Part shown: positions 37,031 to 45,397 of the stretch, one piece after another | How the letters are laid out: every line of letters begins with the position of its first letter | Numbering within the stretch: the stretch's first letter is position 1 | Assembly: GCA_025463055.1 (NCBI GenBank) | Contig: JAOAPV010000020.1 | Coordinates: 1-48,702, forward strand | Direction: 5' to 3' | DNA from: Candidatus Acidiferrum typicum | GTDB taxonomy: Bacteria > Acidobacteriota > Terriglobia > Acidiferrales > UBA7541 | Length of the DNA: 48,702 bases | Notes under the pieces: model-generated | Databases searched by the model: none | What the model was told of the DNA's origin: nothing | Seen by the model: the letters and a program-made list of their open reading frames with translations, nothing else | Translations under genes and position numbers: made by a program

Positions 37031-37360
37031 ATGCCTAAGCTGTACATTGGAAACCTCTCTGGACAGTTAACGGACAACGGTCTCCAGGAGTTATTCGCCG
37101 GAAAAGGTTTTCAGGTGACCTCGGCTCGGGTGATTTGCGATCGCGAGGGAGGGCGTTCGCGCGGCTTCGGGTTTGTTGAACTCGGATCGAGCGATGATGT
37201 GACGCGGGCTATCGGGGAAATGAATGGGCTCAATGTAGAAGGCCGCACGTTGCAGGTGAACGAAGCGCGCCCAGAGGAGCCCCGCGGCGGAGGATGTCGT
37301 TCTCAAGCTCCGCGCGCCTATTCCGTAGGGCGAGCGGGCAGTAATCGCAGGAACAAGTAG
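37031..37360 (+). CDS. second RRM-type RNA-binding protein
   Basis: A 109-residue protein with one RNA-recognition motif: RNP2 LYIGNL and RNP1 RGFGFVEL. The C-terminal tail is shorter than in the RRM protein at 33084-33452 and carries arginines and glycines (RGGGCRSQ). It lies 20 bases after the exported protein gene, behind AAAGGA, so its expression is probably tied to the XRE-controlled promoter. Confidence 0.92.
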   Translation: MPKLYIGNLSGQLTDNGLQELFAGKGFQVTSARVICDREGGRSRGFGFVELGSSDDVTRAIGEMNGLNVEGRTLQVNEARPEEPRGGGCRSQAPRAYSVGRAGSNRRNK

Positions 37361-37401
37361 AGTTACGTAGCCCAATTTCAAATAGCTTCGACTGGAGATA
37401 A

Positions 37402-37713
37402 ATGAGCGGCGCAGTCATTGTTCAGTACAAGGGATTCGAGGCTAAACCGTTGACACGCGAATACACATTCAATGTCCGCGAAGCCGGCGAAGATCGCGAA
37501 TTCCGACTCAACATAGCAAACGACGCTTTTGTGTCACATCGCGCCAGCTATCAGGATGCGCCGGGTATTTGCGCGCTAAAACTCCAGATTGAGTTGGACA
37601 CTTATTCGAATCACCCTCCCAAAACGCAGTACGATATCAGCGGTGCGGAACTGGACAACTACAAGCAGGCTCGTTTGCCAAAATCTGGGCGGAAAGCGCA
37701 ACAGAATTTTTGA
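37402..37713 (+). CDS. small conserved protein, unknown function
   Basis: A 103-residue soluble protein without signal peptide (SGAVIVQYKGFEAKPLTREY start). It appears to be mainly beta-stranded and has a single cysteine (GICALKLQ). GGAGA precedes the ATG by three bases. It lies 41 bases after the second RRM gene. I believe similar short proteins occur across Acidobacteria, but I cannot name a function. Confidence 0.7.
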   Translation: MSGAVIVQYKGFEAKPLTREYTFNVREAGEDREFRLNIANDAFVSHRASYQDAPGICALKLQIELDTYSNHPPKTQYDISGAELDNYKQARLPKSGRKAQQNF

Positions 37714-37896
37714 GCCGGCATTGCCTTCATAACTGAGTGACGCTGCGTCCGCAGCCACTAAACCGCAATCAAAACTAAAATTAATTCGAGAATCGGTGCG
37801 ACTGCCTGATGCGGAGCGCGAGCGCTGCTGTTGACGTCCGCGCGTCGCGCCCATTTGCGCTTGGACGGCAAAGCGTTGGCATGCGAGACTCTGCGC

Positions 37897-38817
37897 GTGA
37901 ACAAGATCCTATTTTGGGGCGGAGTGATCCTCGCGGCGAGTGGATTGTTTTCGCCGGCGATTGCGCTGCTCGGCGGGCTCATCTATGGGCTGACGCTCGC
38001 GCACCCTTTTCAGGCGGAAAGCAGGGACCTCACAAAGTATCTACTGCAAGGTTCAGTGGTGGTGCTGGGCTTTGGGATGAATCTCCACGAGGTTCTTCAC
38101 GCTGGCCGCTCCGGTTTTGTCTACACGGCTGTGAGCATCACAGCGGCTCTGCTGTTGGGCCTCGCGCTCGGATACGTGATTCACGTGGCGCAGAAGCCTT
38201 CTTTTCTGATCAGCGCGGGAAGTGCGATTTGCGGCGGCAGCGCCATCGCGGCGGTTGGCCCGATTGTGGGGGCGAGCGAAGAAGAGATGGCGGTTTCGCT
38301 CGGAGCGGTGTTCATCTTAAATTCGGTTGCGCTATTCGTTTTTCCTGCCGTTGGCTACGCATTGCACATGAGCGAGAGCCAGTTTGGGTTGTGGTCGGCG
38401 CTGGCGATTCACGACACTAGCTCCGTGGTCGGCGCGACGGCGAAATACGGGCCGACTGCGCTGGCCATCGGCACAACAATCAAGCTTGCCCGGGCGCTCT
38501 GGATTGTTCCGTTATCCGTCGCGACTGCGGTAGCGTTCAAGAGCAAGGCGCGCATCCAGTGGCCCTGGTTTATCCTGTTTTTTTGCATCGGAGCCCTGCT
38601 GAATACTTTGCTGCCGCAGTTCCATCCGGTTTTCGGCGCGCTAAGTCATATGGGAAAGCTGGGGCTGACCGTGACGCTATTCCTGATCGGCGCGAGCTTG
38701 AACCGGGAGACGCTGCGGAAAGTCGGGATTAGGCCGCTGCTGCAGGGCCTGACGCTGTGGGTTATCGTTGGTTTGAGCACGCTGGCGCTAATTCTGTTTA
38801 ACTGGATCCGTTTGTAA
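37897..38817 (+). CDS. YeiH/UPF0324-family membrane protein (putative sulfate exporter family)
   Basis: A 306-residue integral membrane protein with about ten transmembrane helices. The family landmarks ISAGSAICGGSAIAAVGP and AIHDTSSVVGA are present. Members are placed in the putative sulfate exporter family, with some linked to sulfonate metabolism; transport by this protein is inferred. The GTG at 37897 starts right before the first helix and fits the family length. An in-frame TTG at 37831 would add 22 charged residues and is less likely. Confidence 0.9.
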   Translation: MNKILFWGGVILAASGLFSPAIALLGGLIYGLTLAHPFQAESRDLTKYLLQGSVVVLGFGMNLHEVLHAGRSGFVYTAVSITAALLLGLALGYVIHVAQKPSFLISAGSAICGGSAIAAVGPIVGASEEEMAVSLGAVFILNSVALFVFPAVGYALHMSESQFGLWSALAIHDTSSVVGATAKYGPTALAIGTTIKLARALWIVPLSVATAVAFKSKARIQWPWFILFFCIGALLNTLLPQFHPVFGALSHMGKLGLTVTLFLIGASLNRETLRKVGIRPLLQGLTLWVIVGLSTLALILFNWIRL

Positions 38818-38870
38818 AGCGGTGCGCGGGTTCGCGCATTCGAGCAATGGGCCAATAAACGGAGCACCAA

Positions 38871-39266
38871 ATGGATCAGGCGACGAACAACGGAATTATC
38901 GACACTCCCAGCCATCATTCGGTAGACGAAACAGTCGAGAAGCTAAAAGGAATTTTGCAGGGTAAGGGAGTGACGTTATTTGCGGTGATCGATCACGGCG
39001 GAGAGGCAGCAAAGGTAGGAATGAAAATGCAGCCTACCAAGCTGCTGATTTTTGGCAGTCCCAAGGCCGGTACGCCACTGATGCTGGCTGCGCCCAGCAG
39101 CGCGATCGACTTGCCTCTCAAGATTTTGGTTTGGGAGGATGGGCAGGGGCAAACCTGGGTTTCTTACAACAGTGCCGCGTATTTACAGGAACGGCACGGC
39201 TTTCCGGCGGATCTGGTGCAAAACATCGCTGTAGTCGAGACCTTGGCCGCCAAAGCGGCAGAGTGA
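38871..39266 (+). CDS. DUF302-domain protein
   Basis: A 131-residue cytoplasmic protein matching the DUF302 pattern: SVDETVEKLKGILQGKGVTLFAVIDHG at the start (read in part), the central MQPTKLLIFGSPKAGTPLM and a conserved IDLPLKILVWED. These small proteins often stand near thiol, sulfur or metal genes but have no agreed function. GGAG precedes the ATG. It follows the YeiH-type gene by 53 bases and may be co-transcribed with it. Confidence 0.9.
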   Translation: MDQATNNGIIDTPSHHSVDETVEKLKGILQGKGVTLFAVIDHGGEAAKVGMKMQPTKLLIFGSPKAGTPLMLAAPSSAIDLPLKILVWEDGQGQTWVSYNSAAYLQERHGFPADLVQNIAVVETLAAKAAE

Positions 39267-39269
39267 ATT

Positions 39270-40106
39270 CTAGCGTTGCACGCGAAGCAGCATGCCGCTG
39301 CCACTCCGAATCTTCACGGGGCCGTGTTCGGATACCAAGACGATCTCGCCGCGCGGATCGCTGCGCCCGAAGTGGCTAATTGTCAGATAGGGAAAGCCGT
39401 AGGCACCGCAAGCATCTGAAGAGAAAACCCAGAACGCTTGCGGCCGATCATTTCCTTCGACGGCGCCGCGGCACCTTGCATCCTCGCTAGCGTTTACTTG
39501 GGCGAGTACTCCATCGTAGGTGGACCGGCCGACGACGCGGTCGCCGTTGGTGACCTCACCGCCTTTTCCGTAAACAACCTCGCCGCCAACCTGGACGGTG
39601 GTCAACCAGTCGTAAACGTCGCCCTTTCCTGGGCCGATCGGGGGTGTTTGCGCGGACTCGACCTCGAGAGTCGAAGCCATCGCTCTGAGGTTCGTGAGCA
39701 CGGGTATGGTTTCCTTACCCTGCACGACAGTGTCGAATGTCAATCTGAGCGAGGCTGCACCCGAAGTGGCAGGAGTGACGTCGACTATGCGACCAATGAC
39801 TGTGGATCCGGCGCGCAGCTTCGCGCCATTCCCGAGTGGGACATCTTGCATGATTCGGGCCTTGATTGACTCTCCTGGTTTGCTCTTCTCCGACGAAAGT
39901 GATCCGAGGCGGATGGGGAGAATAGTTCCCGGCGGGATTGCTAGCTGATTTGCGTCTGCATCCGCTGAGGATAATTCGGGCGTTGCCACAGTGAGAGCTA
40001 CTTTGGTGGCGCCACTGACTCTAGGCACGAACGAAAGTGCGAAGGGAATTGCAAGAAACAGTGCAAGATGCCGGGCGAGAGAGTAAGCACCTCGACGGGA
40101 TTTCAC
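39270..40106 (-). CDS. exported protein of unknown function (278 aa)
   Basis: A signal peptide (LALFLAIPFALSFVPRVSGA) is followed by a soluble beta-rich domain with IPPGTILPIRLGSLSSEKS and AGSTVIGRIVDV segments. The style is seen in many acidobacterial exported proteins and recalls the beta-barrel part of TrbI/VirB10-like proteins, though this is only a resemblance. The GTG at 40106 has AGGAG six bases upstream; the 52-residue extension to 40262 is arginine-rich and rejected. A pair of cysteines lies in the last third. Confidence 0.72.
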   Translation of the reverse strand: MKSRRGAYSLARHLALFLAIPFALSFVPRVSGATKVALTVATPELSSADADANQLAIPPGTILPIRLGSLSSEKSKPGESIKARIMQDVPLGNGAKLRAGSTVIGRIVDVTPATSGAASLRLTFDTVVQGKETIPVLTNLRAMASTLEVESAQTPPIGPGKGDVYDWLTTVQVGGEVVYGKGGEVTNGDRVVGRSTYDGVLAQVNASEDARCRGAVEGNDRPQAFWVFSSDACGAYGFPYLTISHFGRSDPRGEIVLVSEHGPVKIRSGSGMLLRVQR

Positions 40107-40448
40107 TGGGACTCCTAACACTACGATTCGCGTCCGACTGACACTGCGCGCGCGAGCTAGAGAATTTAATTCTGCTCCGATTCTCTCGCGACAGCAAATT
40201 TGGTGCGTGTGCAGCACTCGCCTCCAGCGGCGATTCGTCCAGTTTGGTTTTCGTGCACGCATTCCGAGTGTTTTGTGGTGCTCCGGGGCTTCTCATCGTA
40301 ACGTGAAACGAATATCTTGCGAGGCGATAACCGAGGTCGTGTAACACGTCGCGCTCGCCCGCTGCAGCTCTGTGCAACTTTTTGATGGAGATGCAACGCT
40401 TTGCCACTTGGGCCCGTCAAAAAGCTATCGGTTTGTGTTAGGTGGGGG
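40107..40448. other. 342-base divergent intergenic region
   Basis: This separates two divergent exported-protein genes and should hold both promoters. I see no clear promoter boxes, repeats or small genes. Confidence 0.35.
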
Positions 40449-41255
40449 ATGATGCTTCGATGCGGAAGGGTTTTCGGTGTTGCCGGGCTGCTGCTCGCGT
40501 GCATGGTGGGCGCGGGAAGTGCTCTCGGTCAAGATAGGCCAGACGCTCCGACTCCGAAGAGCACGCCGGCCACGTCCGAATCGCGATCCACCACCGATCA
40601 GCATCCGCCGTCAGCGGTTCCTGACGCGGCGCAGGACGAAAATCCCAAGCGAATCCTGGGAATCATTCCCAATTTTCAGACTAAGAACGACCAGACCTCG
40701 GCGTACGAGCCGATGTCGGTGAAAGAAAAGTATGTGCTCGCCTGGCACCAGTCCGTGGATATCAGCGCGCACGTTGGCAACGCGTTTCAGGCGGCGCTGC
40801 AGCAGGCCAGCAATGGGCAGCCCCATTATGGGCAGGGCTGGGGCCCGTATGCGCAGCGCTTTGGCGCTGAGGAGGCAGACCAACTGACGTCTGCGTTCTT
40901 TATCTTTGGACTTCTTCCGCACGTCTTGCGCGATGATCCGCGCTACTTCCGGCAAGGCAGGGGCTCGGTCTGGTATCGCATTCACTATGCGGCTACGCGC
41001 ACAGTGATCACACGCAGGGATTCTGGCGATCCAACGTTCAATACGCCTCAGGTTTTAGGTCAACTCTTGCAGCAGAGTATCTCGACTTCCTACTATCCGC
41101 AGCAGGACCGTTCGGCAAGTGCCGTCTTCCAGAATTGGGGCGTCAACCTCGCTTATAACAGCGCGTACAACGTCCTGAAAGAGTTTTATCCGGACTTTCT
41201 GAGAATTGTGTTCCACCGCCATCGGCCAGAAGCCGGCGACGAACCTGCTCATTAG
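40449..41255 (+). CDS. exported protein of an acidobacterial family, unknown function
   Basis: A 268-residue protein with a signal peptide (VAGLLLACMVGAGSALGQ). A proline/threonine-rich spacer (about 33-65) leads to a domain that begins IPNFQTKND and contains SVKEKYVLAWHQSVD, GPYAQRFGAEEADQ, LRDDPRYFRQG and YYPQQDRSAS. This order of motifs recurs in exported proteins of Acidobacteria that I recall, without known function. The start is one of two adjacent ATGs (40449 or 40452) behind GGTGGGGG. Confidence 0.75.
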   Translation: MMLRCGRVFGVAGLLLACMVGAGSALGQDRPDAPTPKSTPATSESRSTTDQHPPSAVPDAAQDENPKRILGIIPNFQTKNDQTSAYEPMSVKEKYVLAWHQSVDISAHVGNAFQAALQQASNGQPHYGQGWGPYAQRFGAEEADQLTSAFFIFGLLPHVLRDDPRYFRQGRGSVWYRIHYAATRTVITRRDSGDPTFNTPQVLGQLLQQSISTSYYPQQDRSASAVFQNWGVNLAYNSAYNVLKEFYPDFLRIVFHRHRPEAGDEPAH

Positions 41256-41303
41256 CTTTGCTGTTGAGCGAGTCGGGGCGTTCGTCTCGGAAATTATGGA
41301 GGC

Positions 41304-41963
41304 TTAAACTGCGGCGCTCCGGCTGCGAGCCGTTCGTACAAAGTTGAGAAACCGGTGCGCCAGTTCGCGAATTCTGCCTTCCTGCCGCTTTTGCACCGCT
41401 TCGCTTGGAATAAGCTCTCGTCCGATGCCAAGTGCCGCGGCTCCCGCCAAAATGAAGCTGACTGCCGTTTGCTGATTTACGCCTCCGGCAGCGATTAACG
41501 GAATCCTGGGAAATGGACCTTTGAGGGCACGGATGTAACTGTCGCCGCCGACTTGCGCGCATGGGAAAACTTTCACGAAGTCAGATCCGGCCTTCCATGC
41601 GGTGACGATCTCGGTGGGCGTGAGAGCGCCAGCTATCATCGTCAAGTTTCTCTGCTTCGCAAATTCCACGATTTCGAGGTCGAGTCCTGGGCTGGTCAAA
41701 AAGCTCACGCCCGCGTCCACGCAAAGACGCGCAGTTTCAAGGTCCAGGACGGTTCCCGCGCCGACAATCACATGCGGAAGATTTTTGACCAAGTGGGAGA
41801 TCACCTCTAGCGCGCCGGGTACAGTCATGGTGATTTCCACGATGGGGATGCCGCCACGGGCGATCACTTCGGCGGCGAAAAGCGCGTCCCCGGGGGACGA
41901 GGTGCGAACGCCCGGAACGATTCCAATTTCCTGAATCTTGGCGCAGACCTCATTCTTGTCCAA
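41304..41963 (-). CDS. eda: KDPG/KHG aldolase (Eda-like)
   Basis: A 219-residue class I aldolase that splits 2-keto-3-deoxy-6-phosphogluconate into pyruvate and glyceraldehyde-3-phosphate (Entner-Doudoroff pathway), or related keto-deoxy acids. Key residues are the Glu in PIVEITMT and the Schiff-base Lys in DFVKVFPC. The phosphate-binding end IAAGGVN is present. The TTG start at 41963 is placed by GGAGG seven bases upstream. No edd or sugar-acid gene is adjacent, so the exact substrate is open; the C-terminal 20 residues are arginine-rich. Confidence 0.9.
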   Translation of the reverse strand: MDKNEVCAKIQEIGIVPGVRTSSPGDALFAAEVIARGGIPIVEITMTVPGALEVISHLVKNLPHVIVGAGTVLDLETARLCVDAGVSFLTSPGLDLEIVEFAKQRNLTMIAGALTPTEIVTAWKAGSDFVKVFPCAQVGGDSYIRALKGPFPRIPLIAAGGVNQQTAVSFILAGAAALGIGRELIPSEAVQKRQEGRIRELAHRFLNFVRTARSRSAAV

Positions 41964-42140
41964 GTGATTTCCTCCGGGACGCTGCCCCGCAAGCCTCTGA
42001 ACAGTGAATTCGTACGCATTGAGTCCGCGCGCAAGGCTGTGGGTTTCCGCGCTGCCGATGGTATCCTTTACAACGTACCAGTAAGCGGGTCAAGAGCACG
42101 CGTTGTACTGAATCGGTGCAAGTTTGCGAATTGGGATTTT

Positions 42141-42788
42141 ATGAGAGCGCGCGATCACATAAGGTTTCTTCGCCGGGCCGGTTTAATGGCCTTTGCAGCG
42201 TTTTGCTGGTTTGTGGCGCTCGCAGGGCAGAGGACTGCCGCACATCCCGCTTCCGCGAAGGCGTTTGCCCATTTTGCCATCGCTGATTTTGACGGAGATA
42301 GCCGCCCGGATCTCGCGACAGTGAACGTCGGTCAAACCAGTCCGCGCAATACGCGCTACTGGATCGCGTTTCACCTCAGCGGAAGCTCCAGCCAAACAGT
42401 TGGCATCACCGCGCCAACGGGTGGTCTTCAGATCGCGTCACGGGACGTCAACGGAGACACTTTTCCCGACGTGATTGTAACTACGGCCTGGACGAACAAG
42501 CCAGTCGCCATCCTGTTAAACGATGGCTTAGGGAACTTTACAAGTTCCAGCCCTGCCGAATTTCAAAGAGCCTTCACCACTTCCGAAACTTCTTGGACGT
42601 TCACCGCGGATGAAATCAGAGACGCCACAGTAATTCTACTTGCTGGCTATGATCCTGGTGACTGCCGAGCAGAATGCGGATCTTTGTCGCCCAGAGCGAT
42701 GCTCCGGCGAATTGTTCCAAGGCCTGGCTCCGAGCCACGTTTACCTTCCATCGCACCCTTCATTGGCCGAGCTCCACCGTATCGATAG
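42141..42788 (+). CDS. exported FG-GAP/VCBS repeat protein
   Basis: A 215-residue protein with an N-terminal hydrophobic segment (about 12-32). It has two calcium-binding-type repeats, IADFDGDSRPDLATVN and RDVNGDTFPDVIVTTAW, followed by VAILLNDGLGNF. Such repeats form blades of beta-propellers; two or three are too few for a complete propeller, and the last 50 residues lose the pattern. The ATG at 42141 is chosen because it places the signal segment at the N-terminus; no strong ribosome-binding site is seen. It lies upstream of the metal efflux operon in the same direction, separated by 166 bases. Confidence 0.7.
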   Translation: MRARDHIRFLRRAGLMAFAAFCWFVALAGQRTAAHPASAKAFAHFAIADFDGDSRPDLATVNVGQTSPRNTRYWIAFHLSGSSSQTVGITAPTGGLQIASRDVNGDTFPDVIVTTAWTNKPVAILLNDGLGNFTSSSPAEFQRAFTTSETSWTFTADEIRDATVILLAGYDPGDCRAECGSLSPRAMLRRIVPRPGSEPRLPSIAPFIGRAPPYR

Positions 42789-42954
42789 CGCCTTAACGCG
42801 CGATTAAGCAATTCAGACAATAGTGCGTCCGTCGAGACCGTGACTGTCCGGCGATAACAGACATCACAACGGCATGGAACAGTGTTATGCGTGCGGTGCA
42901 CTCACTGTAGGCAAAGCTGTCCGGTTCAGTGTACTCAAGCACTGGGAGGTTTCA

Positions 42955-44229
42955 ATGAAGCGGTTATCGGGGCGCCTGTGGTTTGGGCTCTTCCTGGCTG
43001 CAGTTTCCGCGAGCAGCGGTTGGGCGCAGAAGTCGCTGACTTGGCAGGAAGTTCGAGACAAGTTCCAGCAGGCGAATCCATCTCTGCGGGCGGGACAAGT
43101 TGGCATCGACGAATCGAGGGCCCAGGAGATTACGGCGTATCTTCGCCCTAATCCAAACCTCGCTGTGTCGGTCGACGGCATTCAGATCGCGCCCTCTCAG
43201 GGAGTGTGGAAGCCGCTCTCCGGTGCTACGGAATCACCGAACCTCAGCTATTTGCACGAACGGCGACATAAGAGGGAACTGCGATTGGAAAGCGCGCAGG
43301 ACGCAACCAAGATTGCGGTCTCCGGGCAGTCGGATCTAGAACGGACTCTTGTGTTTGAGTTGCGAAACGCCTTCATTCAGACGCTTCAGGAGAAGGCTGT
43401 TCTCAGCCTTGCCAGAGAGAACCTTTCGTATTACGACCACGTTCTGGACGTAAACCGTGAACGCTATAAGGCCGGTGCAATTGCCCAAGTTGATTTGGAC
43501 CGTCTCGAAATACAACGGGTTCAATATGAATCCGATTTGCAAACAGCGGAAGTCAATCTGCGCACCGCAAAGATCCAGCTCCTGGCCCTGTTAAACGATC
43601 GAACGCCGGTTGAGCAGTTTGATGTTACTGGCCCCTTTGAGTTTTCGGATCAGATCGTTGCTTTAGATGCCGTGCGGCAAATCGCTCTCGATACGCGGCC
43701 GGACTTGCGGGGAGCTCTCCAGACCGTCGAAAAAGCCAAAACGGATCATCGGCTCGCAATTGCAAACGGTTCGACGGATCCGACGTTCGCTGCGTGGTGG
43801 ACGCATAATCCTTCGTTCAACAACCCGTTTGACCACGAGAGTCTGGGCGCGAGCATCAGTGTTCCCCTGCGGATTTTTGATCGCAACCAAGGAGAAAAAT
43901 TGCGTACCCAGCTCGATATCGGGCGGAGCGAACAATTGATGGAAGTTGCGCGGGCACAGGTGTTCAGCGATGTTGATTCCGCTCACGCAACGGTGACGAG
44001 CACGGTGACTCTTCTCGAGCCTTACAAGGCGCGGTACCTTCAGCAGGCATCGCGAATCCGAGACACGATCTCGTTCTCTTACGAACACGGTGCCGCATCT
44101 CTCCTCGATTTTCTAAATGCGCAGTCGGACTACCGAAGCGTACAAGTCAGCTACCTCAATTTGGTTGGTTCCTATCTGAGTGCGGCGAATCAGTTGAATT
44201 TGGCGGCCGGACGAGAGGTCATTCAATGA
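42955..44229 (+). CDS. outer-membrane channel of a heavy-metal RND system (CzcC-like)
   Basis: A 424-residue TolC-superfamily protein with a signal peptide (residues 1-23). It contains the long alpha-helical repeats of outer-membrane factors, among them the conserved YKAGAIAQVDLDRLEIQR segment. CzcC-type proteins export Co, Zn, Cd, Ni or Cu/Ag with their CzcB and CzcA partners. GGGAGG precedes the ATG at 42955; the longer frame from 42874 is rejected. The stop overlaps the next start by four bases (ATGA). Confidence 0.92.
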   Translation: MKRLSGRLWFGLFLAAVSASSGWAQKSLTWQEVRDKFQQANPSLRAGQVGIDESRAQEITAYLRPNPNLAVSVDGIQIAPSQGVWKPLSGATESPNLSYLHERRHKRELRLESAQDATKIAVSGQSDLERTLVFELRNAFIQTLQEKAVLSLARENLSYYDHVLDVNRERYKAGAIAQVDLDRLEIQRVQYESDLQTAEVNLRTAKIQLLALLNDRTPVEQFDVTGPFEFSDQIVALDAVRQIALDTRPDLRGALQTVEKAKTDHRLAIANGSTDPTFAAWWTHNPSFNNPFDHESLGASISVPLRIFDRNQGEKLRTQLDIGRSEQLMEVARAQVFSDVDSAHATVTSTVTLLEPYKARYLQQASRIRDTISFSYEHGAASLLDFLNAQSDYRSVQVSYLNLVGSYLSAANQLNLAAGREVIQ

Positions 44230-45359
44230 GGCGCCCCAGCAGGGAGATTTGGGTGGTGTTTTGTAGTTTGGTTCTGCTCATGGCGGGCTGCGGGCAGAGC
44301 AAGGGCGATCCAAAAGCGGAGGCGCCGCCCCCCGCCAAAGTGGAGCGAGAAGAAGATGTAAACCTGGTGCAAGTGGACCATCCGGAGCAATTCCCGCTGG
44401 CAGTTGCAGTTCAACATATCTCGACTTCGCAGTTGATGGCGACCGGGGCGATTAGTCCCGATATTTCGCGAACTGTACCGGTGATTTCTCTAGCGGCGGG
44501 ACGCGTTATCGATATTTACGCCAAGTTCGGAGATACAGTGCAAAAGGGTCAACTCTTGCTACGCGTGCAGAGTGCGGACATGTCCGGGGCGTTCTCCGAT
44601 TATCGAAAAGCCCTAGCGGATGAGCAGCTCACGCACACACAGTTGGAGCGGGCAAAGCTGCTCTACGACAAGGGCGCAATCTCGTTAAACGACTTACAGG
44701 TCGCGCAGGACGCGGAAGACAAGGCCAAAGTAGACGTTGAGAACACGACGGAGCGTCTTCGGGTGCTGGGTGCGGACATCAGTCACCCCGCAGCGATCGT
44801 AGATATACGCGCGCCCGTTTCCGGTGTGATCACAGACCAACAGGTTACCGCTGCGGCCGGCACGCAGGGTCTCAGCTCGCCCAATCCGTTCACTATTTCG
44901 GACCTCTCTCACGTTTGGATTTTGTGCGACGTGTACGAGAACGATCTGGCTAACGTACACGTCGGCGAAACCGCGGAAATTCGACTCAACGCCTATCCCG
45001 ACAAGCAATTCACCGGGCGTATCGGAAACGTGGGTCCGGTGCTCGATCCCACCCTTCGCACGGCCAAGGTGCGCATTGAAGTGGTCAATCCTGGACTGAT
45101 GCGTATCGGAATGTTTGTCACTGCGACATTTCATGGGCAAGAAAAGGAAACGCACGCCGCAGTTCCCGCTGCGGCAATTGTGCGTTTGCACGATCGTGAT
45201 TGGGTGTACGTGCCGATTGGCGGAAACAAGTTTCGTCGAACAGAAGTTGTGGCTGGCCGCACTTTGCCAGGCAACATGCAGGAAATCATTTCAGGGATAA
45301 AGCCAGGACAGCAGGTCGTCGGCAATGCGCTGGCACTGCAGAACACGGTGGAGCAATAG
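44226..45359 (+). CDS. heavy-metal RND adaptor lipoprotein (CzcB-like)
   Basis: A 377-residue membrane-fusion protein. The signal peptide ends in the lipobox LLMAGC. Order: beta-barrel start, lipoyl half (SLAAGRVIDIYAKFGDTVQKGQ, read in part), helical hairpin (about 115-180), second lipoyl half (DIRAPVSGVITDQQV), barrel (VWILCDVYENDLANVHVG) and membrane-proximal end. This is the CzcB/CusB type, which delivers metal to the pump. No histidine-rich extension is present. The pump gene follows 38 bases later. Confidence 0.92.
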   Translation: MRRPSREIWVVFCSLVLLMAGCGQSKGDPKAEAPPPAKVEREEDVNLVQVDHPEQFPLAVAVQHISTSQLMATGAISPDISRTVPVISLAAGRVIDIYAKFGDTVQKGQLLLRVQSADMSGAFSDYRKALADEQLTHTQLERAKLLYDKGAISLNDLQVAQDAEDKAKVDVENTTERLRVLGADISHPAAIVDIRAPVSGVITDQQVTAAAGTQGLSSPNPFTISDLSHVWILCDVYENDLANVHVGETAEIRLNAYPDKQFTGRIGNVGPVLDPTLRTAKVRIEVVNPGLMRIGMFVTATFHGQEKETHAAVPAAAIVRLHDRDWVYVPIGGNKFRRTEVVAGRTLPGNMQEIISGIKPGQQVVGNALALQNTVEQ

Positions 45360-45397
45360 GTGAGCGCGCGTAGGGTCCATCGGAGGGCGGCACAGCA

